Origin: Epiperipatus broadwayi
Lineage: Eukaryota > Onychophora > Udeonychophora > Euonychophora > Peripatidae
Assembly (NCBI GenBank): GCA_028023455.1
Contig: JAQFVV010012418.1
Location: 7,621,244-7,685,243, forward strand
Direction of reading: 5' to 3'
DNA length: 64,000 bases
The notes beneath the pieces were generated by a model. It worked only from the letters and a program-made list of their open reading frames with translations, was not told the DNA's origin and did no database searches. Shown here one piece after another: positions 1-10,800 of the stretch. Made by a program: the position numbers and the translations under genes. Every line of letters starts with the position of its first letter. Within the stretch, counting starts at the first letter, position 1.

Positions 1-50
1 TCCTGCTGTGAATCGATAATGGTTGGAAAATGATGATGATGATGATGATA
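1..50 (+). mobile_element. 3' end of an RTE-clade LINE, cut by the window edge
   Basis: These bases match the last codons and tail of the RTE LINEs seen elsewhere in the window. They contain a version of the Ile-Leu-Gln-Trp-Ile-Asp-Asn-Gly C-terminus, followed by a (TGA)n microsatellite tail at about 31-50. The better copies at 43,032 and 15,969 (complement) end in the same way. Point changes in the C-terminal codons suggest an old copy. The rest of the element lies outside the window. Confidence 0.7.
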
Positions 51-430
51 CTTGGTTCCAAAAATGAACACAAATTTATAATATAGAATAGAAATAATTT
101 AAATTTAAAAGTTTTGATAGTTGGCAAAAAATTTAAACCATGAAATAAAAATGAAAAATACAAATTTAAGATGAATATAATTATGAAGACACGTATAATA
201 TGAATGAAGTATGTTTAGATATAATTGTAATATAATGTACCATTTTTATATAATCATATGCCTTTAAATATTTTGTAGTTCTGATAAAGACTTCTAGGCA
301 ATTAAAATTGTAAAAAAAAAAAAAGGTATTTGAAGAAACGTTATGTCTGCGTTGAAGAACGTATAAAAGAAATGAATTATTCTTTAAACTTTTTACAACA
401 ATTTTACAAGTAGTATTTTATTTAAAATTT
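51..430. other. AT-rich spacer, nothing recognised
   Basis: I see only AT-rich DNA with short A runs (about 311-324) between the LINE tail and the next LINE relic. No open frame, tRNA-like motif or inverted repeat stood out. Confidence 0.5.
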
Positions 431-1715
431 GAAACTAAGGAAGTAAAGTAAATAGAAATTATTTGAGTCATCTAGATTTTGAAAATAATGTGGTTGTTAT
501 TGCAAATAATGTTTTAAAGTTACAAGAAATTTGTAAGACTTATCATGTGAAAGAAAGACAATAGTACCAAAGATAATTGCTTAAAAGCATTATCTGGAGG
601 ATAAGTGTGTGCTGATTTTTTTTTGTGCAAATGGCATTATTTACTCAGAATTCATTTGTAATAATTAGACATTTTATCTACAAGTTCTGAAATATTTGTG
701 TGATATATTAAAATGAAAAATCTCAATTTTGTGGAAAATGGGCAGTGCAAGCTTCACCATAATAATGCACCAGTGCACAAAGCCTTGAGTATATAACAAT
801 TTTTCATTAAAAACAACATGACACAGCATATCCATTAGTTATATTCATTCAGTCTCACTCCACGTGCCTTTTTTAAATTTCTCCAAATGAAAAAAAATTT
901 CTTAAAAAAGTGGACTTCAAAGTGATGAAGAAAAAAGGACAAAAAGGCATCAGATTGCAAGAGTTTCAGGATTATTTCAAAAATGGAAAACATATTTAGA
1001 CTGGTGCATTGCATCAGATGGACAGTACTTTGAAAGTGATTCAATTTGTAACACCTAAAAATAATTACATATTTTTTTTATTATAAAAATTCCAGCTTTT
1101 GGGGGGGGGGGGTCCCCCCCTCATAATCAATGGATTTTTTCAAAACAAGAAAATAGAGATTAATGATAAATAAAATTATGAGAATTTAACCTAAGTATCT
1201 TGTTCAGATTATTAATACATTGGGAAACATAATGAATAAAATTAATCATAGAATTAAACTTGAATTGAGTGCTTTTGGTAGAAATAATGTAATATTTAAA
1301 AAAATATGTTTATGTTTTTAAAAAGGAAGATTTTTAATACATATGTTTTACCAATTTTTATATCTAAACTTGGCTACTTAACAGAAGATCAATACAGAGA
1401 TTTCAAGGCACTCAACAAAGTATGTTTGAAAATATGTATATATAAGAAAACAAACAGTGTAAGAAAAAACTGAAATGGAGCTGAATATGCAGCTACAAAA
1501 TATAAGAATAGATAGTTGAAGTTTTAAATTGGATCCCAAGAGATTGTAAATGGCCTAGAAGGAGAGTACATGTAACATAAATGAAAAAAATAAGGAGCTA
1601 GTATAAGATGAGGAAAAAGAGGCTAAGGATCAGAGAAACTGGTTTAACTTATAGACACCTTTATCTTGCATTGGATTAAAATGTTGGGAAATGATGATGA
1701 TGATTATGATGATAA
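431..1715 (+). pseudogene. Decayed RTE LINE reverse transcriptase, interrupted by a mariner
   Basis: Two blocks align with the RT C-terminal half of the RTE copies at 3.9-7 kb and 16-18 kb. Block one (about 431-582) covers the segment with the catalytic FADD box. Here the first Asp codon reads as Asn (Phe-Glu-Asn-Asn in place of Phe-Ala-Asp-Asp). Block two (about 1126-1690) covers the segment following the [10 protein letters not shown] region, on to the thumb-like C-terminal domain and a (TGA)n tail at about 1690-1715. Frameshifts and stops are frequent, so it cannot encode protein. A mariner relic (583-1125) sits between the blocks. The alignment is my own by-eye comparison with copies in this window. 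Confidence 0.8.
583..1125 (+). pseudogene. Mariner (irritans-like) transposase relic nested in the LINE
   Basis: Mariner transposases cut and paste DNA at TA sites using a DD34D triad. With a few frameshifts, this stretch reads as the C-terminal half of such a protein. It shows a block like NGIIYSEF near 628-655, then a VLKYLCD-like block near 684-705. Next is the ENGQ..LHHNNAPVH block near 731-780, a PFxLTPRAFFKF-like block near 843-885, and the terminal FQDYFK.W...CIASDGQYFES block near 965-1040. The 5' half is missing. The normally invariant Asp of the HHDNAP motif is Asn here. The 3' end (about 1088-1125) looks like a mariner terminal repeat: ATTCCAGCTTTT, a G12 run, T, then C7 ending CTCATA, with TA at 1124-1125. 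The family assignment comes from remembered motif patterns. Confidence 0.75.
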
Positions 1716-2870
1716 TATGACATCCAGCAAGCTTAATAATATATTGATACCATTATATATTTATAATTTTCATAGCATCACTGAATGATTTTTTTCTAAT
1801 GTCTTACATTACATCAATAGGGAATCTAAATCTCAGTTTCATACAATAAATTGGTTAAAATACTGATCCTTGTGATAATTATATACAACTAATTTACTAT
1901 TACAAATACTCTACCTTTTAACTTATTAAATCCATCATAATCACATTGGAACCTGTGGAATATAATCACCATAAAATAGAAATAAATAACCCTGCACAAA
2001 CCAGTTTTACTATTATTAAACTTTCATTGGCATATACAGAAGGTACCAAGTTCTGACAAATTCAACACCATGCAACCTTCTTTTTATTGATGAACTACTT
2101 TTTCAAAATACTTGTAGTTTCTACCTCTTTAATTATAGGTTTTCCTCTTTAAAATAATTTTCATTAAGCTACCAGTCTTACACCTTGACAATTTCTGGTT
2201 CTCTCACAGCTTTCCACATTGTTTGAATAGTGTGCAAATTAATGTTAAATCATTCCTCTTGAATAAAAAGTCAAGTTCTCCTAAAAATTCCAGTGGAGAT
2301 ATCTATTTTTCACTTTTTGGTCAGATGATGAAAGATTTTGGAAGATGATATTGCCTGAAAATAATGTTTATGGTATGAGATAAAGCTGATCCCCTAAAAT
2401 GTTCAAGTTTGTAGAGAGATTGTATATTCATGCAGAATAATGGTTGACAATTCAAACAATTCTGTGATATAACTTTCCAAACCCATCACTACGTTTTATA
2501 CTTGATGGCTAAATTTAAGTTTCAATGGTTGGGAATATCTATGGATTTTATCAAATATATTATGGCATGATTCCAATCATCTGATGCCAGTTTTTATGTC
2601 CATGGCATTATTTCTTCCACAGGATAATACTTTTACTAGTGTCTGTAATTAACAATTTGGACTCACAGTATATGTATGTTAATCTAAGCAAATAATTTAA
2701 GTTTTTGTGGTTGTGGTTATAACTTAAGTTTTTTTTATGTATCAGTAAGTCTTGATTTTGACTAGTAATAGGTCTTGTTGCCTTATCTTTATCAATGGAA
2801 TTATCATCCTAAAATTTATAATAAAGTTGAAATGTTAAAAAAGATCTGAAGCTTTGGATGGATATTCTAT
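1716..2870. other. AT-rich stretch without a recognised gene
   Basis: There is no frame of note on either strand. The stretch 2040-2870 is slightly less AT-rich and has several near-open segments on the minus strand that might be an eroded transposon. I could not match them to any family. Confidence 0.4.
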
Positions 2871-2875
2871 CTAAT

Positions 2876-2998
2876 CACTATAAATAATTTGACCTAGTTC
2901 AAACTCATAGAGAATTTGATTTTTTTTCTTTGGCCGACTTATGACACTAGTGCCAACTTCCTGGCGGATACTTCTCATCATCTCATTAAGATTCCATT
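2876..2998 (-). CDS. Possible exon of an unknown minus-strand gene
   Basis: On the minus strand a pyrimidine-rich tract followed by ACAG (about 3015-2999) looks like a splice acceptor. It is followed by about 40 open codons ending in a stop at about 2876. The peptide begins WNLNEMMRSIRQEVG, then continues TSVISRPKKKNQ. It is mixed in composition and less AT-driven than chance frames nearby. It would be a terminal coding exon if real. I do not recognise the protein, and no companion exon was found. A relic of a transposon is an equal possibility. Confidence 0.2.
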
Positions 2999-3015
2999 CT
3001 GTAAAAGGAAAAAAT

Positions 3016-3889
3016 ATATTAAATTGAATGTATTTTATTTTCTGTGGTACATAAATAGTGCTTAATTAAATAATATTTAGAATTTAACAATTAATTTAGA
3101 TTTAGTTAGCCTTTGAAAATTATATGTTAAAACAAAATTGCTATATCTGTTCTAATTAATTAACACAGCCACAAAATTTCTATTTAAATATATGTATGCA
3201 TGGACTAAATTATAACATTTAAACAAAAATGGAAACAAAGTATAAACTTTTAAAATCCTTTTTTAAAAAAAAAAAAAAGATGTTACAGAATAAACGGAAT
3301 GAATGGAATAAGACTACCAAACAAATTATAGAAATGAAAGGAGACATCATAGATGCTAGAGTTAAAAAACTGTAATTAATTAATTTAGTCATATATATCA
3401 AATGTTTGTCGCAATACATTTTATCATTCTCAGAAACCTTAAAGATAAATACTGTTATAAATTATTAAAATTTTTGTGACTGGACATAGAAAAACAATAA
3501 TAATAGAAGATAAATGGAAGATGAAAATGATAACAAAGCAGATAATTATTCTTACAAATTGCTATAAATATAAGTTCAGGTTAATAAAATCACTCAATAA
3601 GTTCATGTTAATAAAATCACTCAATAAATTTATATTGACATCAAGGATTGAAAAAATTTTGTAGAAACACTATATATAGTAGCACTATATATGTAGCGCA
3701 GAAACGAAAATGAATGACTAAAAAATCCATCATATAATTATTTATATTAGTTTTTCTTTTATTACCTGTCTTATTATTTTTTCAATCTATTATTCCCCAA
3801 ATGAATACTTAATAAAATAATAATATGCAGTAGGCATATCTATTAATATGAATGCACTTTTAAGATGTGCTAATTTTACTTTGTTAATG
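3016..3889. repeat. AT-rich spacer with a short tandem duplication
   Basis: No gene is recognised. The only structure is a 26-bp near-perfect tandem duplication at about 3579-3630 (unit contains AATAAAATCACTCAATAA). There is also a T-run to A-run switch at about 3259-3278. Confidence 0.5.
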
Positions 3890-4018
3890 TCATCATCATC
3901 ACCATCAACCATTATCAATCCACTGCAGGATGAAGATCTCTCCAAATTCAATCCATCTTCTCTGATCTTTAGATTTTCTTCTCCACATCACTCCTGCACA
4001 CTTTCTTATTTCATCCAT

Positions 4019-5940
4019 CTATCTCAAATGTGGTTTTGTTTTGAGTCTTTTACAATCTCTTGGAATCCAATTTAAGATTTCAATTGTCCATCTATTATCA
4101 TTTCTTCTAGCAATATGTCCAGCCCAACTCCATTTCAGTCTTTTAATTTTTTCAATGAGGTCAGTAACATCTGTTTGTTCTCTTACACATATATTGCATT
4201 TTTGATCTCTTCTTGTTACTCCTAACATGCATCTCTCCATACTTCTTTGAGTGGTCTGAAGTCTCTGTATTGCTCTTCTATTAAGTGTCCAAGTCTCAGA
4301 TCCATAAGTAAGAACTGGTAAAACACATTTATTAAAAACCTTCCTTTTCAAACACATAGGCATATTTCCTTTTAGTATCAAGTTATTTCTACCAAAAGCA
4401 CTCCAACCAAGTTTAATTCTATGATTAATTTCATCCATTATGTTTCCATCTGTATTAATAATCTGACCAAGGTATTTGTAGCTGTTAACTTCTTCTAACT
4501 CATCATAATCAATCTTTATTTTCATATTTTGAGAAAATCCATTAAACATTACTTTAGTCTTTTTAACATTTATTTCAGACTATAACTCCTGCAACATTTC
4601 CTGCAGCTCTAAAGCATTATTTGCAAAAACAACTACATCATCTGCAAAATCTAAATGACTTAAATAATCTCCATTTACTTTCACTCCTTTAGCTTCCCAT
4701 TTTAATCCACAAAATACTTCTTGCAGCACTGCTGTAAAAAGTTTTGGAGATATGGAGTCCCCCTGTCTTACACCCTTCTCAATGTTGACTTTCCTAGTAT
4801 CATTATGTAATCTAATTGTTGCTGTTGCATTTTTATAAATATTCTTTAAAATATGACAATATCCTGGATCTATACCTTGATGATCCAATGCTTTAATCAC
4901 TGAAGAAATGTTTATAGAATCAAATGCCTTTTCATAATCTACAAATCCAAAGCATAATGGCAACTCATATTCATTTGTCCTTTCTATAACTTCTCTCAAT
5001 ACCTGGATATGATCTACTGTACTAAAACCACTTTTAAATCCAGCTTGTTCTCTTGGTTGGTGGAAATCCAATGTTCTCTGTAGATGAGTTGTAATTATCT
5101 TGGTAAAAATTTTGTATAAAACTGATAAAAGGCTGATAGGTCTGTAATTTCTAATATCTTCTTTATCACCTTTTTTAAATATTAATATTAATACTGCATT
5201 CTTCCAATCATCTGGTACATCTTTATCATTTAGACATTTGGTATATAACTTTGCTAAAAAAAAATTATATTTCTTCACCTGCTTCTTTTAATATATCAAT
5301 TATAATTCCATCATTACCTGGAGCCTTTCCTTTCTTCATAAATTTAATTGCATGTCTCACTTCTTCATTTAAAATTCTGGGCAATTCAGAAGATATAATA
5401 GATATAGGAGGTACTTGTTCTTTATTACTATATAATTCTTGATAGAAGTCTTCTACCCATTTCATGATGTCATCTCTCTTTTTAGTAATAATTCCATCTT
5501 TTTTTCTTATTGCAGATATAAATTTCCTACCAATACCAAAATGTTGTTTTACACTCTTGAGACTTTTATTCTCTTCTACAGCTTTCCTTGCTAGTTCACA
5601 GTTATACTTTCTTATATCATTTTCAACTCTTTTCCGCACCATTTTACAAAATTTGAGATATTCAATCCTTTTTAATGCATCATTTTTGTATATCTTCATA
5701 TTCCTTCTTTTCTTCATAAATTCTCTAGTCTCAGTAGAAATTTTATTGGTCAATTGCTGCTTTTTTCTACCAGCTATCTTTGTTGCAGTTTTTAAAAGTG
5801 TATCAGTTATTTTCATATTAATTTCATTCAAATCTGAATCATGTTCAAAATCTACTAATACTTGAAACCAATTTGTAAGTTCTAATTTAAATTCATTAGA
5901 ATGTTTCTGAAGATTAAGAATATCAACTGTAAATATTGTT
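4019..5940 (-). pseudogene. RTE reverse transcriptase domain, three further breaks
   Basis: Three overlapping frames (5265-5831, 4580-5278, 4019-4549) form one RT chain. It has [49 protein letters not shown] and the catalytic box [10 protein letters not shown] (about 4630-4660). The C-terminal region has [18 protein letters not shown] and [10 protein letters not shown]. Compared with copy 2, a T-rich change at 5265-5278 shifts frame and a deletion of about 20 bases at about 4560-4575 shifts it again. A Trp-to-stop change in the RWMDEI motif at about 4016-4019 ends the frame about 30 codons early. The chain is typical RTE in order and length but cannot be made intact. Confidence 0.85.
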
Positions 5941-6006
5941 TTTCTTAATAATTTTTTGTCACTCTAGTTTTGCATTAACACATCTTGAAATGTGATTTTC
6001 TGTTAG

Positions 6007-6810
6007 TCAAAATAAATCCAATTCTGCTGTACCTTCATTTGGATGCTTCCATGTCCATTTCCTTTTAACATTTTTCTCAAAAAAAGAATTCATAATATAA
6101 AGTTTTTCTTTTTCTGCAAACTCCACAAGTCTATGTCCTCTCTCATTTCTATTACCATAACCAAAATTACCTACAGCACTTTCATCTTTCATTTGTTTAC
6201 CAATTCTAGCATTAAAGTCTCCCATAACAATTTTAAAATGTTGTTTACTCTGATCAAAAGCCTTTTGTACATCCATATAAAAATCTTCTACTACTTCATC
6301 ACTATGAGAACTTGTTGGGGCATAAACCTGAATTATCTGCATTTGGTATCTGCTATTAAGTTGTATAACTAATCTTGCCACTCTGTCCGATACACCATCA
6401 ATCTCCACAATGTTGTTCTTCCACTTTTTATTTATAATGAATCCTACTCCACTTGTATTTCCAATATTTGTGCCTTTATAGTAGAGTACATGTCCACTTT
6501 TTAAATCAATTGTCTCTTCACCTTTTCTTCTAACTTCACAAAGTCCAATAATGTCCCATTTAATATAAGACAGTTCTTCTTCTAATTCTTGCAATCTTCC
6601 TTCACTTGAAAGTGATCTGCAGTTGTAAGTACCTAAATAAAAAGTCATCATCAAATGGCAGCCTGGGTCCACAATCAGGGGATTCTTAGCACCCTCCACC
6701 TTCAGCCACCAACCGCTGCCTTGGTTGGTGACTTTACAGCCTCCTGGGAATAAGGGCCATGATTTATTTTTGTCTGTCATGATTGTATATATCCGAAAAA
6801 TATTTATCAT
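6007..6810 (-). pseudogene. RTE endonuclease domain (N-terminal part of the LINE protein)
   Basis: The 267-codon frame has the hallmarks of the exonuclease-endonuclease-phosphatase fold. LGTYNCRSL is near residue 58, IIGLCEVRR (with the metal-binding Glu) near residue 87, and VYAPT and MGDFNARIG follow near residues 164 and 195. WTWKHPNEG comes near the end. It stops just after AELDLF. In copy 2 the chain continues past this point into an arginine- and glycine-rich segment, beginning Met-Ile-Arg-Gly. The GSDHR catalytic segment expected here in RTE endonucleases is absent: sequence jumps from the QDV block to a V-N-A-K-L-E block (about 5955-5985). An internal deletion plus a frameshift has therefore removed the last active-site motif. 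The start at 6810 is the first Met of the frame and may not be the natural one. Confidence 0.8.
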
Positions 6811-6985
6811 TTACACATACATTCATTCTGCCTTATCAGGCAACTGAGAAGAAAGACCATAATGTTTTTTGATCTTAAACTCAGAGGTAAAAAACTAATA
6901 AACTCACCACGTTTGGCTACTGCATGTTGGTGAGCAGCCTATCCATGTGTGTACTGTATGAATAATCACATAGTAATAACAGCTG

Positions 6986-8418
6986 CAAGACAAGAATGTA
7001 TGGAGTGGACATTAGGAATTTGTCAATGTATTTATATCAGTCACATTTCACATATAGCTTATTATAAAGTTTTGAATCTCAATTCAGTTATCAGTATCAG
7101 GAATTTAAAGTGATCCCTCTATCTAGTTTATTTTTTGTCACTTCCGTTGCTCCAACATCACATCATCTCCCGAAATATCGTATAATCTTTTCAGCGTTAA
7201 ATTGTTTGATATTTGTACCAGTCAACGGTGCTTCTCATTACATATAGGAATATGTACTTGTTTAAATTAGTCTTGCTGAATTAATTTCATATTTATATAT
7301 TCTGTAGCTATTATTCTTTGTTGAAATAGATAAGTTGAAACATTAAACAGACTCATATGTTTTATGTTAAGTCAAAATATTTGTAATTGATATTAGCATG
7401 CTTATGTTAACGATTAGTTTCAAAATGTATTAGCGTGTTACTATATTTATTTGAAAAGTGAATGATTGTTATTTGTGGCTTCATTAAGATTTCTGGTAGT
7501 TATCTGTTTCATTTCTTCTTCATATGTTTATTTATGTTTCATGTATTTTAGACCAAATATAAGCTAACTCGAAGGTTTTAAATACATACAATAGTTTGTT
7601 TTATTTGTGTTAAATGATATTATTGAAGTATCTGGCAGTTTTCTTTAAAGTCTAAAATAACTAAATATTTTGAAAAAAAAATTAAACATTCTTAAATTTA
7701 TTAGATTTTCTTTTTTAAATCAGTAGAGCGAGGGAAACTATTGTAAGCAAAAAAAAATGTTGGCTATAAATTGAAAGAATCCAAGAATTAGAACAATGAA
7801 AAATGAATGCTACGTCTTTAACATTTAACGAGCGCAAATTAACATGTCGATGTTTTTAAAACTGCTGCCGTTATTTTGTTTGATCTATTTAAAGAAAACC
7901 CAGGTGAAGCATGGATCAATGACTTCAAAGGTCAAAAAATGACAGCTTTTTCTTTGCGAGGTTTCTTTTATTTTTAACAATGATATTTGAATTTAAAAGC
8001 CTTGATTTGATTAACTATAATTCCGCTTGATCTGCGCACATTTATGTAACCTTTCTCCCTTTCTCTAATTACAATATCTGTCAGATGGAATATATTTGAA
8101 CTGGAAAAAAATTTGTAAAAATATACAATTAAATCATAAAATATTTAAAATTATATTCTTATAAAATCAAAACATTCACGATTTTAAAACATATAGTAAG
8201 CCGAGATATGTAAGCAGTGAAATAGTTGGATAGATGCTTACGAAAAATTAAATTTTTAAGCCGCGCATATTTTTTAGATTCAGAATTTACAATAATTTAT
8301 AAAATCCTTATAAAATTATAATTTGTCTACTTAGTATTTATATAAGACTTCTTATACATATAATACAAAATGATTTTTTCTAAATTTATAGTTAATTTTC
8401 GGAATCTATATTTTTAAT
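6986..8418. other. AT-rich spacer, nothing recognised
   Basis: No open frame longer than background and no family motif is visible on either strand. Part of 6986-7200 could still be LINE 5' untranslated sequence. Confidence 0.45.
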
Positions 8419-8560
8419 TGGGGCGCTTTGTGCAACAGTAGAGTGCTGAATGAGGATTTCTATCTAGATCGATTCTCAGCTAAAAAATTTTTATAAGAAA
8501 TCTCGGTTTGATCACTTGAATGTAATAGCAGGATCAAACTACCACGTGCATGCTTGAATG
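8419..8560 (+). repeat. tRNA-like SINE head (decayed)
   Basis: A box-A-like segment (TTTGTGCAACAGTAGAG, about 8428-8444) is followed about 40 bases on by a box-B-like AGATCGATTCTC (8466-8477). This is the internal RNA polymerase III promoter spacing of a tRNA. The acceptor stem does not close, so it is a SINE head or tRNA pseudogene. The following 80 bases may be the SINE body. Confidence 0.35.
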
Positions 8561-9147
8561 TCAAATAATATCTCAAACAATAACCAAACGGTATCATGGC
8601 GATAGAATGTCGGAGCTAAAAATGTAGATTATTTGATATATTGTTTATCTGATTACTAATCCATATTTCACAAAGCCTTTTTAAGATATATAAACTTAAT
8701 GTGCCTTTATTAGGGATACACATATAAAATTCAACATTATGATAATTATTACAATGTCTTAGTAAAATTTACATTTCGCTCGTGATTAAATTTTATTAAT
8801 TGAATTTGTAAGAGTTTAAAAAAAAAACATTTGACATAAGAATGACAAGCATGGCTGGTAGTAACTATGAGTCACTGTTTAAGCTAATTAACTTTTTTTT
8901 TGTCATTTTCAAGAATAGTTTCAGATTTATTTATTTTAAACATGAGGGAAAAAGCAAAATTATATTTGTGCGCATATTTTCTAATATTAAATATAGTTTT
9001 TTAGTTATGTTTATCTATTTTATTAAGTTCATTTCAAAAAGTAGAAAAAAATATTAGACAAAGAAAAAATGTAAAAATAGGGTCAAAATTAATCGATCAC
9101 AAAATGTAATGGACGAGTGAACATATCGGAGTAGTATATACGAAATC
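8561..9147. other. AT-rich spacer, nothing recognised
   Basis: The frame at 8842-9057 is Phe/Lys/Ile-rich, typical of chance frames in AT-rich DNA, and shows no domain. Confidence 0.5.
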
Positions 9148-9216
9148 AACTTGTGGAGTGATAGTAGCGCTTTCACTAGTCAAATTATTCATCTCAGGTT
9201 TGAATTTAGGTTGGAT
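9148..9216 (+). repeat. tRNA-like SINE head
   Basis: TGTGGAGTGATAGTAGCG (about 9152-9169) resembles box A, and CAGGTTTGAATTTAG (about 9195-9209) resembles box B, at tRNA spacing. The segment between reads like an anticodon arm. Acceptor pairing is lost. It is probably the 5' head of a SINE, with no clear body following. Confidence 0.4.
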
Positions 9217-9370
9217 GACTCGATTTTTCTTTTAAATTCCAGACAAACGTTATAGCTATTAATTATGAAAGGATAATAAAGAAGAAAATATAATTGATTC
9301 TAATTATGAGAATAAAGAAAATTCACTTATTATCTTATCTAATGTCTTATTGTAACTAAAATTTTAATAA

Positions 9371-10250
9371 ATCATCATCATGGAAGGCATCACATATTAA
9401 GCATGCAATCCTCCTCGAATCTAATTTGTATTTATATCATCAGATGTCTCTTCATTTCTCTCTCTTTTTCTTAAATCCCTCTGCAATTTTTTCTAGCATA
9501 TTTTTTTTAATTTTTTTTTTTTTTTTTATAAATATATTCATAATGCAATTCTTTTTTTTTTCTACTTAGTAAATTTTTTAAATACTTTTTTCAATTCTAC
9601 ATTATTATAGTTATTGGGTTTTTTCCTTCAACTTTTTTATTCCATTCTTAATCTACTTCTCAAAACCTTTTATTTTTTTCTCACATTTTTTAAATTGTTT
9701 ACATTTCTATATAAAGTTGCAGCCCCAACAAAATATTTATTTTAAGCTTTTATTTTAAATCCAAGTTTCAAGTATTAATAAAATAATATATTTTTATTAA
9801 AAGCTAATTTAGCCATTGTAATTAAACATTAATTTTTTTATCATTGCTTCCTCATTAGTAAACAAAAATTATTTGCAAAGCATTATCTTATTATGTAATT
9901 TTTTGGTCATAGCTTAGTCTTAAATTATTCTTTCCATCTACTTCCTAGCTTTACTTTTGTTTGCATTTATTTTTTATCCCAAACATTCTATGAGTTCTGT
10001 CAACCCCACATATTAAATTATATAAGATTATCATCTGCAAGTACTGCCATTCACCAGCAAATCTGACAAACTCTTCTACTCCCATTGTTAGTTCTATCTT
10101 TATCAAAATAATAATTTAAGAATTTCTCTAGATATACATTAAATAAAACAAAAGATATACTTCCTACACCTAATTCTTTTGTTACACCAACTGCTATCCA
10201 TACAATAAATACAATTTTTTTTAAAAAAATTCCCTTTCTAATGAGCATTC
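9371..10250 (-). pseudogene. Second-family LINE reverse transcriptase relic
   Basis: On the minus strand the frame at 10,248-10,051 has a block resembling the GVRQGC-SLSPLLFNIYLEK motif of LINE RTs (here FVLFNVYLEKFL). This is followed by YYFDKDRTNNG, then MAVLADDN, in which the catalytic ADD is still readable (about 10,035-10,050). Weaker matches to the following K-I-N-A-N-K-(T/S)-K segment lie near 9940-9985. The copy then decays into T-rich DNA. A short (ATG)n-like run at 9371-9383 could be the tail. It differs from the RTE family of this window and is similar in style to the family of the fragment at 14,855. Confidence 0.45.
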
Positions 10251-10620
10251 ATAATGAGGTCCATATGGTTAAATTTGTTATCTGATCTAAAACAGTTTTT
10301 TATTTTTATTTGCAGCATATTCAATATGCTTATACATTGTTCACATGTTTTTCATAACTAATTCCCATGACTCACAAACTCCTGTAATGAGCTGGGTTTT
10401 TTTTTTTTTTTAAAAAAAAAAAAGAAAATTATTTTTTGGCTTGTTATTGGTTTTAACATTCATCATATCATTCTTATAGTATTTTAAAATACTATTTGTA
10501 ATGGGAGTGATATAGTAAATTTGAAAACTTTCACCTCTGCTGAGTCTACTTTAAAGCATATTTCATTGTTGTCATATATATTTTTTAAGATATATATTTT
10601 TTAACTATCCATTATTTACA
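10251..10620. other. AT-rich spacer with a T15/A12 palindrome
   Basis: A run of about 15 T followed by about 12 A lies at 10,398-10,424 and would fold into a simple hairpin. Nothing else is recognised. Confidence 0.5.
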
Positions 10621-10625
10621 ATTTA

Positions 10626-10800
10626 ATGTTCCTATATAGGGGATTTGAACTCAGACTTTCAAGCAACCTTCAACTATCTACACTATTTCCTACTACCAAT
10701 ACACATGGCCATATACATGTAGAAAAGATAAATAATCATCAGCACTCATCAGTTGGTCCAGATTATCATCTCCCACACATATATATATATAATGAGTGTT
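10626..10800 (-). repeat. Dispersed SINE-like repeat with tRNA-like B box
   Basis: Read on the minus strand, a core containing GATGATAATCTGGACCAACT (about 10,774-10,750) and GATTATTTATCTTTTC is followed by a tRNA-like part ending in GAGTTCAAATCCCC (about 10,652-10,639), a good B box. The same core occurs in the opposite orientation at about 56,010-56,105. That shows a dispersed family. Which end is the 5' end is not settled. Confidence 0.5.

Larger units (their letters stand above)
3890..6985 (-). mobile_element. Near full-length RTE-clade non-LTR retrotransposon, inactivated
   Basis: This is a minus-strand LINE of about 3.1 kb with an apurinic-type endonuclease followed by reverse transcriptase and a (TGA)n tail at 3890-3905. 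RTE elements encode one protein that nicks the target and primes reverse transcription from it. Their short size, endonuclease-RT order and microsatellite tail fit here. Host-genome annotations often call such proteins craniofacial development protein 2-like. The 5' boundary is uncertain; I place it near 6985 because untranslated sequence continues past the first Met at 6810. No clear target-site duplication was seen. The copy carries at least four lesions, described in the two pseudogene entries. Confidence 0.85.

Noticed and set aside
5464-5865. 133-codon hydrophobic plus-strand frame
   Set aside because: It is the shadow of the Lys-rich RTE linker on the minus strand. The same shadow appears over the second copy at 17,550-17,975.
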